Made by a program: the position numbers and the translations under genes. A stretch of 64,000 bases of DNA from Zymoseptoria tritici IPO323 (lineage: Eukaryota > Ascomycota > Dothideomycetes > Mycosphaerellales > Mycosphaerellaceae), in contig NC_018210.1 in NCBI RefSeq assembly GCF_000219625.1, positions 372,001 to 436,000 on the forward strand. Reading direction: 5' to 3'. Positions 56,786 to 64,000 of this stretch are shown here, piece by piece. The notes beneath the pieces are model-generated. The model did no database searches. It was given only the letters and a program-made list of their open reading frames with translations, and was not told the origin of the DNA. Positions within the stretch are counted from its first letter, which is position 1, and every line of letters starts with the position of its first letter.

Positions 56786-58124
56786 GCATACGGTAATAGT
56801 GTCGAAGATCTTCTACTAATGTCTGCGATGCGATTATGTCGACGACGCCCTTTGATGTGATCTAATAGGCTCCCGGTTAGACCTTGCTTGCTTTCTAGGC
56901 CACCCCTACGTGTTCAGAAATAGTAGGCTTAAGCGCTAACTACAAACTGTAGCAGTTCAGCAATTGATTAGTCGTCGTACGGCATTTTGAGCTACAACAA
57001 GCCGAATTAGAAATGCGCTAAACCCGCGGAAGATGTTGTCCCATTCCTCCTTAGTGACCGTCTCTCCGCCGTCCTTAGACTCGATAACTTTCTGCTAGGT
57101 CTAAGAAAGCTACGTCTCGTACATAAGACTCCGGTAGTGATAGACTAATCCGGACCCGACGAGTTGCGATGCGTGTCTTAAAACTAGAGCTCATGGAGAG
57201 TATGCTCTTCGTTCGGTAGATTCAAGTTGAGACTAAAGTAGGAGGTAGGTAGGAGGATTGCACGTACTACATAGTATATAGCGGTTAAGGTCTAGCGGTA
57301 GCGGGCCGTTGCTAGTCTTAGTATTTAGCTCTCGCTGCCTCCTTCCTATTCGGGGTCGGAGTCCTCGAGAGTCTAAGTGCCCAAGTGCGGCTTTGGCAGA
57401 TAGGGTTTTAGCGTAAGCTTTAAAGCCCGAACAACAATAAAACACGACGAACGCTAATACCGATACCTCGACAACGACACCCTTTATCGAAAATCGCCGT
57501 TAGTTATCTTCTAGCGCCGGACACGACGAATCTAACGCCGCAAAATTCGAAAAATTCGAGCCGGTTTTAATAGAGGAGTAGGCTTTCGCGTTTTTCGACG
57601 TTTTTGCTAACAAACTCGAAAAAACGAAAAAAGCCTACTCCTCCCGTAGTTCGAAAGCTATCGAGACAAAAAGTAGTTTATATTAAAGCTACGATCTATA
57701 GCTATAAGATAACTGACGGCGATTTTTCGATTTCGATGTCGTCGTCGCAATATCGTCGTTTATTCGATTTTCGAAAAATTTAAGCTAACACTCTATACTT
57801 GCGGTATTTTTTAGAACGCCATATTATCGTACGCGTAGATCTAAGTAACTAACTCTCTATCTAACAAAAAGTCGAGTTGGGCCCTTAGACTATACCTGTA
57901 AGCTTGCGACGGCCGTCCCAAAACGGTTGTCGCTAAAGCTTACCGGTTATGGACTGAGGTTCTGAGACTAGGCCGTTGCATGAACTCCTGCGCGATCGGC
58001 GGCTTGCATGTGAAGCGTCGTCCACCCTGCAGCACAACTCTCTCCGTCTGCACGCATCTGACCGCGCCCGCCGCAGCAACACAACAGCTCAGATAGATAT
58101 TCGACCAAGCGCGTCCCGACCACA
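56786..58124. other. Intergenic region with partly RIP-mutated remnants
   Basis: 1.3 kb without a supportable gene. The first ~270 bp keep CpA/TpG; from ~57250 to ~57930 the sequence is CA/TG-poor like the transposons and contains the foldback at 57455-57780. A 23-bp motif at ~57290 is a RIP-altered version of one at ~44737. Confidence 0.5.
57455..57780. repeat. Foldback (MITE-like) inverted-repeat region
   Basis: Nested inverted repeats. The outer arms gaaaatcgccgttagttatc... (57489-57510) and aagataactgacggcgattt... (57706-57727) differ by two bases, and pairing continues imperfectly outward. The inner arms gaggagtaggcttt (57573-57586) and aaaagcctactcctc (57629-57643) are near perfect around a short loop with cg(ttttt) and (aaaaa)cg sides. 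No ORF. CA/TG-poor, so it too was RIP-mutated, implying that it existed in more than one copy. Confidence 0.65.
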
Positions 58125-58877
58125 ATGCCAATGCTCGACCCCGCAACCGGCACGCCCCTCCCCGACTCCGCCATCCAACGCGTCCTGCACCTCACCCCCG
58201 CCGTCCACATCTACCAAATCCCACCCCTCACCTCCTCCACCGCAGGCTTCTCCGCCGGATCCTGGACCGCACCGCCCCGTCCCACCGCCCAGAAAATCTT
58301 CACCGCTCGTCTCCGTGTCCTCGAAACCGCTCATGCCGATCGTATAAAAGCCGACATTGTCTTCGAGGATGCATCCTCGGGAGCATTGTTCGCTGCGGCG
58401 CCTTACACGACACCCGCGGTGGTGCAGCAAGCGAATGATAGTTCGAGGTTCTTTGCTGTGAGGGTGCAAGGCGAGGGAGGTATGAAAGCTACGTTGGGGA
58501 TTGGGTTTGAGGATCGGAGCGAGGCGTTTGATTTTGGGGTCGCGTTGGGGGAGGTGAGGAAGGTTTTAGGGATGGAGGGGGTGGGAGGGAAGGGGAGAGG
58601 GAAGGTTGTGGAGAAAGAGGTGAAGCAGGATTTTAGTTTGAAAGAGGGGGAGAAGATCCATATTCAGGTGGGTGGGAAGGGGAGGAGACAGCAGCCGTTG
58701 AGTAGTGAGAGTGGAGAGGGGAAGAAGGACGATGGGACGGCGCTGTTCTCGATTGCACCTCCGCCGGCGGGAGCAAAGTCGCATGACGGGGGAGTCGAGG
58801 CTGAAGCAGATTCAATACAAGGGAAGACGGCGGAAGAGCTGGGATTTGATGATGGAGAATTTGGAGAGTTTCAATGA
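58125..58877 (+). CDS. NECAP-like clathrin adaptor-associated protein
   Basis: 250 residues, single exon. The PH-like ear domain of NECAP spans ~17-150: VLHLTPAVHIYQIPP, then FTARLRVLETA, and the family motif FFAVRVQGEGGMKATLGIGFEDRSEAFDFGVAL. NECAPs bind AP-2 and other endocytic accessory proteins at clathrin-coated pits. The C-terminal half is low-complexity and Lys/Gly-rich, ending in the acidic short motif GFDDGEFGEFQ, which resembles adaptor-binding FxxF/WxxF peptides. Start MPMLDP follows a CACA context; a start at Met3 is also possible. Its stop lies 26 bp from the stop of the convergent SHE9 gene. First intact gene to the right of the repeat block. Confidence 0.88.
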   Translation: MPMLDPATGTPLPDSAIQRVLHLTPAVHIYQIPPLTSSTAGFSAGSWTAPPRPTAQKIFTARLRVLETAHADRIKADIVFEDASSGALFAAAPYTTPAVVQQANDSSRFFAVRVQGEGGMKATLGIGFEDRSEAFDFGVALGEVRKVLGMEGVGGKGRGKVVEKEVKQDFSLKEGEKIHIQVGGKGRRQQPLSSESGEGKKDDGTALFSIAPPPAGAKSHDGGVEAEADSIQGKTAEELGFDDGEFGEFQ

Positions 58878-58903
58878 GCCTGGATTTTGAGCTATGATAC
58901 TCA

Positions 58904-60319
58904 TCACTTTGGTCGGAAGAGGAGGAAGAGGAAGCCCATTAGAGCTACGCCGCTCGCCGCGCCTTGTAGTGCAGCGTTCGTCAGGTCGACCTTCTTGATC
59001 TGTATGAGCCGCTCGCTGAACAGATCGTGGAGGATCTCCTGGTAGATTTCCATGGTAGTGGAGGGTGCAGGCTTCGAAGCTGCCACTTCAGGAAGCTCGA
59101 CAGGTAGTTCCGACGGAGCTGTTGGAGGTGCTGTCTCTATCGCTGCTGGCACGGCTCCAACGAAGTCTGAAGCCTCTGGCGGCAGCACCTTCTCCACAGC
59201 CAGAGGAATGTCCTCGCTCTTCTTGCTGGACTCGTCCTCGGGAGGTAGCAATGCCTCGAGCAGACTCCGCGCCTTCTTATCGGCTTCCTTGTCCACCACC
59301 GGCGTTGTCAGAACCACCCCTGTCTCTGCAGGCGTCTCGCCGACCGGGCTTACAGACAGCGTCCTCTCATCCAACGCAGCCTTGACATCCCTCACAATCT
59401 TCTTCCTCCGATTCGGCTCAAACACCGCAATCTGCGTCAATAGCAGCAGAATATTGACGCCCATCAACCCAAACGTCACCCACGTACTATTCCTCCTAAT
59501 CGTATCACTCCAAATCTGCTCTTCATGATACTGTTTCCTCTCCAATCTCTCCAACAAACTCCTCGCATCTTCCAAATTCCTCTCCGCCGTCGCGAGATTC
59601 TCCTTTGCAATTTGCACATCCCGCTCGTTCAAATGCTCCGATCTCACCAGCGACATGTATCGTTCCAAGTCCGACGGTGACCAGGAAGCTTTCCGCTCTA
59701 GCAGTCCGACTATCTCCCGCTGTGCATTTGTCTGTTTCGCGTGGGCGTCGTGATGACTTGATTTGGTGTCGTCGACTTCTCGTCTGTAGCTCCGCACTTT
59801 TTGTTCTTGATCGCTGATCTCTTTGCGGAGGGCTTCAATGCCGGAGAAGTCTGTGCCTGTGTAGGCGTTGATGTGTTGGCTTGCGACGGAGGCTCGGGCG
59901 AGGAGATCGTCCATTAGTTTGGACATTCGCTTTGAGAGGTCGGATCGCGCGCTTTCAGTGCGTGAGGGGAGGGTTGTGGAGGTCGAGGCTGGGGTGTTTG
60001 GGACGGGGGATGGTTCAGGTTTGTCGGGTCGGATAGTTGGTGAGGGTGGAGATGTCTCTGGTTGTGATATGGGCGCAGCAGTATCGTTACGCTTCTCATC
60101 GTGTAGCCTGGCTGATCTTGAGAAAGGCCGGCTTTGCGTTACCAGCTCTCCAACGCGTGGTCTTCGTCTTTCGAGCTTCACTCGGCAATCCGCGCATGTC
60201 CATGGCTTCGAAGTGGTGGTGTAGCTCGCCGTGGTTCTCGGAGTCGTGTTCCTCTGCATGCTCTTCACAACTTCCGCACCTAGGCGACTGCTCGGAAGCC
60301 GCGTCCAGTGCATGATCAT
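58904..60319 (-). CDS. SHE9: SHE9/MDM33 mitochondrial inner-membrane shaping protein
   Basis: 471 residues, single exon. The N-terminus is basic and Ser/Thr-rich (a likely mitochondrial presequence), followed by a Pro-rich linker to ~125. The matrix coiled-coil domain covers ~128-270, containing NAYTGTDFSGIEALRKEI and the signature SWSPSDLERYMSLVRSEH. Transmembrane segment 1 is at ~280-300 (TWVTFGLMGVNILLLLTQIAVF), followed by EPNRRKKIVRDVKAAL. A variable acidic/Pro-Ala linker leads to a short hydrophobic C-terminus (AALQGAASGVALMGFLFLLF). The protein controls inner-membrane fission/morphology; overexpression in yeast vesiculates the inner membrane. Start Met1 or Met3 are both possible. It is divergent from the HAD phosphatase gene by 308 bp. 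Confidence 0.92.
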   Translation of the reverse strand: MIMHWTRLPSSRLGAEVVKSMQRNTTPRTTASYTTTSKPWTCADCRVKLERRRPRVGELVTQSRPFSRSARLHDEKRNDTAAPISQPETSPPSPTIRPDKPEPSPVPNTPASTSTTLPSRTESARSDLSKRMSKLMDDLLARASVASQHINAYTGTDFSGIEALRKEISDQEQKVRSYRREVDDTKSSHHDAHAKQTNAQREIVGLLERKASWSPSDLERYMSLVRSEHLNERDVQIAKENLATAERNLEDARSLLERLERKQYHEEQIWSDTIRRNSTWVTFGLMGVNILLLLTQIAVFEPNRRKKIVRDVKAALDERTLSVSPVGETPAETGVVLTTPVVDKEADKKARSLLEALLPPEDESSKKSEDIPLAVEKVLPPEASDFVGAVPAAIETAPPTAPSELPVELPEVAASKPAPSTTMEIYQEILHDLFSERLIQIKKVDLTNAALQGAASGVALMGFLFLLFRPK

Positions 60320-60627
60320 CCTCTCATGCGCCTGAGATATCTCTAGGAGTTCAAGATTCGAGAAACATCAATGTCGTCAAGCTGTCAAGCTCTCCACTAA
60401 AAGTCGGCTGCACCACGACAATGGCGCGGCCGGCGATCGACCGGCTGTCATTCGTCTGCAGGAACAACTTGACGCCGCTCAGCGAACAAAGATTCTCCGG
60501 AGATCAACATTTCAAACTTGTCTCGACTGGACAAGATCTGTGACATCTCTCTTTCCCCCGTCCTCAACCCTTTTCTCCAGATCAATTGTAGAACTCTCAA
60601 TAATACTGTCAGAACACCACCGTCGAC
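60320..60627. promoter_or_regulatory. Divergent promoter region of SHE9 and HAD phosphatase
   Basis: 308 bp between two start codons. Contains a pyrimidine-rich stretch (ctctctttcccccgtcctc, ~60545) ahead of the HAD gene. No named site recognised. Confidence 0.4.
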
Positions 60628-61656
60628 ATGGGATCAACAACACAATCAGATGAGCTTAAAGCTTTGCATTTCCCTTTCGAGGATCCCAAGTTTATCTTTT
60701 TCACCGATTTCGATGGCACCATCACAGAGAGGGACAGCAATGATTACATGGTGAGGCCTCTTGCGCGAATACAATAGAGACCACAGAGCTGAATCGACAT
60801 CCAGACGGACAACATCGGATTCGGCACGGCGGAGCGAAAGCAGGGCAACAAAGATGTGCTCGAAGACAAGAAGACATTTCGGTAGGATCATTCCCCACAT
60901 TATTTCCATGACATATCAATCTAATGAACTCGCAGCCAATCCTTCAGAGAGATGATGGACTCCATCACAGCACCATACAACGAATGCATCGACCTGCTCG
61001 TGAAGAACATCACCCTCGACCCCGGCTTCAAGGAGTATTTCGAATGGTCCCTTGAAAACAAGATCCCCACGGTCGTTGTGTCCTCTGGCATGGAGCCCAT
61101 CATCCGGGCAATCTTGCAGAACTTGATCGGAAAAGATGCCGACAAGCTGGATATCATCAGCAATGACGTTGAGGCTCGACCGGGCAAGACGATCAACGAG
61201 AAGAGCGGCTGGCAGATCAAGTTTCATGATGACAGGTAGGCAGTCCTCCATGACCCTGAGTTCCAGTTTGTACTGACACAACTTGTAGTGACTTCGGCCA
61301 CGACAAGTCACTGTGCCTACGACCATACAGCACTCTGCCCAAGGACAAGCGTCCTACCATGTTCTACGCTGGTGATGGAGTTTCCGACCTGTCGGCTGCT
61401 CGCGAGACGGACCTACTGTTTGCGAAGAAGGGACATGGTAAGTCATAAATGGCCATGGAATTTCGCCCCTCTAACCTCGCCCCCAGATCTCATCAGCTAC
61501 TGCGCTCGCGAGAATGTGCCGTTCACCGTCTTTGGCGACTGGACTGATATCCTGAGGGAGGTGAAGAGGATCACGGCAGGGGAGACGACTGTGGAGCAAG
61601 CTGCAAAGGAGGGCTACGAACAATTCAAGAAGGGTGATGCTGGCGTCAGTGCTTAG
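60628..61656 (+). CDS. HAD-superfamily phosphatase, phosphoserine phosphatase-like
   Basis: Five exons, 60628-60750, 60805-60881, 60936-61235, 61289-61437 and 61487-61656, give 272 residues. The four introns are 54, 54, 53 and 49 bp, with donors GTGAGG, GTAGGA, GTAGGC and GTAAGT and acceptors CCAG, CGCAG, TGTAG and CCCAG; each join keeps the frame. HAD motif I is FFTDFDGTIT with nucleophile Asp27 and acid Asp29; motif II is VVVSSGM; motif IV is YAGDGVSDLSAA. The cap is small and helical, as in subclass IB (phosphoserine/phosphocholine phosphatase and MtnX-like 2-hydroxy-3-keto-5-methylthiopentenyl-1-phosphate phosphatase). The exact substrate cannot be told from sequence. No targeting signal, so probably cytosolic. 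Confidence 0.9.
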
Positions 61657-62604
61657 ATCTCTGCATTGCAGAAAGGACAGGCTTCAGTTTTTGGCTCGAT
61701 GGTATCGTAACGAATCAGCGAACAGAACTGCGGAAGGAGTCCTGCATAGACGAAGAGCGGTAGAGACGTAGAGCTAGATGCATACCCGCAAATATGAGTG
61801 TTCCATAGGTTGTTCACGACAGACCAACAAAGCGAGCCCATTTAATCGTGTCAACCGCAGATTAGCCGGTGCAATGAAGCCGACTCAATGGCAACGAACA
61901 CCTCTTGACCTTTGTCCTCTTCTCTTTCCATCTCGTCCACCTCACTGTCCGACGATTTTTCAGCATGCGTCTTCTCCAGGCGACGTGATGGATACCTTAC
62001 GTCACGGCCATCGCACTGATGCAGAACGTCCATCAAATGACCCCATCAATTGACATCCATTTGACGGGCTGTCAGCCTCTCCACTTTAGCGCCGGGCTAT
62101 TTCGATCAGCACACCTGCCAACTGCTTCCTTCCAGGTTCTCTGCAACAACATTCCATTCACTTCGCATTCCGTGCATTGATCTCGACCTCTGACCGTGTC
62201 CGGATATCCTCCTCCGGACGAGAGATGAGATTTCTCGTGCTCGTCGCTCTCGAATCACCCCATCTTTCTCCTTGATGACTCACGCCCCGACCACGGTAAT
62301 ATTGCTCTCTCTGCCACATTCTCAAGACGCTGTTCTCGGCGCTTGGAAAACAGCCTGCTTCCCTCTCGCTCGCGCTGGAGTTTCTTTCTTTAGATTTCTG
62401 CGACCGCTGCCGTGAAGCAGAGTGCGTTCTTCCGCGAATCTCCACTCCATACTGATCGAAAGTAATCCCAATCTACAGTCCATTCGCATCAATCTCCTTC
62501 TTGCTCTTGCCTCGATCTCTCGCTCATACTCACCTCAACCTAGCCTGCTCTCACAACTCGCTAAGGATATCGTACAGCGATCCCGACGTGTGCCATTGAG
62601 AACC
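61657..62604. other. Intergenic/5' region of the APH-like gene
   Basis: 948 bp with no independent gene. The last ~180 bp before the ATG at 62605 are open in frame but contain no ATG, so I treat them as 5' UTR. Confidence 0.5.
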
Positions 62605-63879
62605 ATGTTGAACCAATATGGCCTCGAGTGGGAGGGCACCCTCAGCGGACTAGAGCCACGATGGACGACAGATCCGGACCTTCCAAAGATCGACGAGATC
62701 TTACGACAACATCTGAACCTTGATGTCACGTCAAAATGCGCCGTGCAGTTCTTCGCCCAAGGCGGGTTCAACAAGCTGTACTCTGTAAGTACGGATGCGG
62801 GACAGTGGTTGATGCGAGTCGCCTTGCCCGTGGATCCGCAGAGAAAGACGGCAAGTGAAGTGGCGACCATGAACTTCGTGCGGGAAACCACGACGACACC
62901 GATTCCTTCCGTGCGTGGCCACTCCGCGACAAACGAGAATGCCGTTGGTTTCGAATGGATCCTCATGGAGATGATGCCCGGCATGGTGCTGGAGCGGAAA
63001 TGGCGGCAAATGTCCATGGAGCAAAAGGAAGACCTCGTCAAGCAACTCGCTCAGTATCAATCTCAGCTCTTCGCCGCCGAATCTCGCTATCAATCAATCG
63101 GTAATCTTTACCAACCGTCTTCCGAACGCTACGAAGTCGGCAGCATCGTCTCAATGTCCTTTTTCTGGGGCGACCGCGGAGCACAAGACAGCGTTAATCG
63201 AGGGCCCTTCATGACCAGCCATGCTTGGCTCTCCGCTCGCCTGAACCTCGTGCTCGACTCCCAAGCTGAAATCCTACCCAATCCCGACTCCGACGAAGAC
63301 GACATCGAAGACGCAGAAGCCATCAAGGCCCTCGCTGAGCGCCTTCTCGCGCTTCTGCCAAGTCGATTCCCCGCCGATGAAGTCCAGTCCACGATGCTTT
63401 TCCACGATGATCTCCACGCGAACAACATCCTCGTGTCGAGCGAGGACCCTGCACGCATTACGGCCATACTCGATTGGGAATGCGTCTCTTTCCTGCCTCT
63501 CTGGATGGCGTGCCAACCTCCTGCGCTGCTGGAAGGCAGAGTCCGCGACAAGGCCCCTCAGCGCGACATCTACGCCGCTCACGATCCCGAACTCGACGGG
63601 CCGGATGAAGAAGATCACGCTCAGGGCAAGACGACGTTATATTGGGAGCATCAACTCGAGTACGAGCGCGGCGTGCTGCGGCCCATGTTTCTGCAGGAGA
63701 TGTTGCGCCTGCAGCCCGCATGGATGGAGGTGTTTCGGGACGGCGAAGCGAAGAGGGAGTTCGAGCTGGCGGTGCAGCATTGCGATGGGTTGTTCACCGT
63801 GAGGACGGTGGGAAGATGGGTGGACGAGGTGGAGAAGGGAGGTGAAAGTGGTAGCCTGCGGGAGATTTTGTATGCGTGA
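62605..63879 (+). CDS. APH-fold phosphotransferase-like protein
   Basis: 424 residues, single exon. The frame is open from 62422, but the first ATG is 62605 (MLNQYGLEWEG), which I use. Phosphotransferase enzyme family (aminoglycoside/choline kinase fold): N-lobe FFAQGGFNKLYSV (Gly-rich region, ~50-62) and WLMRVALPV with the ATP-binding position normally Lys occupied by Arg71; hinge WILMEMMPG (~118-126); catalytic loop LFHDDLHANNILV with Asp269 and Asn274; metal site AILDWE with Asp290. The usual HGD is HDD here. These fungal proteins are a large family of unknown small-molecule kinases, not drug-resistance genes as such. A C-terminal helical part follows to residue 424. Likely cytosolic; substrate unknown. 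Confidence 0.88.
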   Translation: MLNQYGLEWEGTLSGLEPRWTTDPDLPKIDEILRQHLNLDVTSKCAVQFFAQGGFNKLYSVSTDAGQWLMRVALPVDPQRKTASEVATMNFVRETTTTPIPSVRGHSATNENAVGFEWILMEMMPGMVLERKWRQMSMEQKEDLVKQLAQYQSQLFAAESRYQSIGNLYQPSSERYEVGSIVSMSFFWGDRGAQDSVNRGPFMTSHAWLSARLNLVLDSQAEILPNPDSDEDDIEDAEAIKALAERLLALLPSRFPADEVQSTMLFHDDLHANNILVSSEDPARITAILDWECVSFLPLWMACQPPALLEGRVRDKAPQRDIYAAHDPELDGPDEEDHAQGKTTLYWEHQLEYERGVLRPMFLQEMLRLQPAWMEVFRDGEAKREFELAVQHCDGLFTVRTVGRWVDEVEKGGESGSLREILYA

Positions 63880-64000
63880 GGCGCATGTGGTTAGCATATG
63901 TTTTGCCTAACACGGTGGTAAAGTAGGAAAGAGCCTGCGGTGGGCTGATTGGTCTGCAGCAGGAGGACGAAGGTATCATTGACAGCACACCGCAGGAGCA

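Noticed and set aside
62422..62604. 61-codon N-terminal extension of the APH-like gene
   Set aside because: Open frame but begins at a GTG and has no ATG; the first ATG is at 62605.
1..64000. tRNA, rRNA and CRISPR arrays
   Set aside because: Looked for cloverleaf/B-box signals, rRNA core sequences and regularly spaced repeats; none found, and CRISPR is not expected in a fungal chromosome.

Overview
The window looks like nuclear chromosomal DNA from a filamentous ascomycete, most likely a Dothideomycete of the Mycosphaerellales/Capnodiales type. The genes are compact, with 48-115 bp introns (GTAAGT-type donors, CTAAC/CTGAC branch sites, CAG/TAG acceptors), and the protein families are the fungal versions. 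The transposons carry the signature of repeat-induced point mutation (RIP): CpA and TpG are almost absent and TpA is in large excess. The genus is an inference; the RIP pattern and gene structures are seen directly.

Layout. Bases 1-12.9 kb are euchromatic: the 3' end of a GH125 mannosidase, ESF2, RNA polymerase III subunit RPC37/RPC5, DDB1, a small secreted cysteine protein and an aldehyde dehydrogenase. Bases ~13.0-36.1 kb are one RIP-mutated nest. A Tc1/mariner-like transposase gene (minus strand) is split by two Ty3/gypsy chromoviruses: Gypsy-1 (13376-26239, plus strand, TSD ggtct) and Gypsy-2 (26549-33927, minus strand, TSD agtag). These in turn hold younger short insertions. Bases 36.8-47.3 kb are genes again: the cohesin loader SCC2/MIS4, RPA12, deoxyhypusine hydroxylase and a secreted-type M3 metallopeptidase. 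Bases 47.9-56.8 kb are a RIP-mutated Ty1/copia element (TSD gcact). A RIP-mutated foldback region follows, and then genes to the end: NECAP-like, SHE9/MDM33, a HAD phosphatase and an APH-fold kinase-like protein.

The most interesting system is a short element of about 730-790 bp present four times (31304, 34849, 50201, 51296), always inside or beside RIP-dead transposons and always in the same orientation. Each copy has 13-18 bp target-site duplications and a (CAAA)n tail, so it moves like a non-autonomous non-LTR retrotransposon (SINE-like). Its first 76 nt fold by hand as a complete HDV-like self-cleaving ribozyme (P1, P2, P3, P1.1, P4 and an A-C-N-A-A catalytic junction). The predicted cleavage site is the first base of the element. 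Near the 3' end a hairpin shows compensatory changes between copies. The copies keep CpA/TpG, so they landed after their hosts had been mutated.

Other points of note: Gypsy-1 is 12.9 kb, and gag, protease, RT/RNase H, integrase, chromodomain and a further ~1,500 codons all read in one frame once RIP stops are ignored. Gypsy-2 has a lost antisense ORF before its 3' LTR. The copia element has a primer site matching the anticodon arm of initiator tRNA and an extra ORF after pol. Housekeeping genes in rRNA synthesis and processing (ESF2, RPA12), Pol III, eIF5A maturation, DNA repair/ubiquitin (DDB1) and cohesion (SCC2) sit directly beside these heterochromatin-like islands, with sharp RIP borders.
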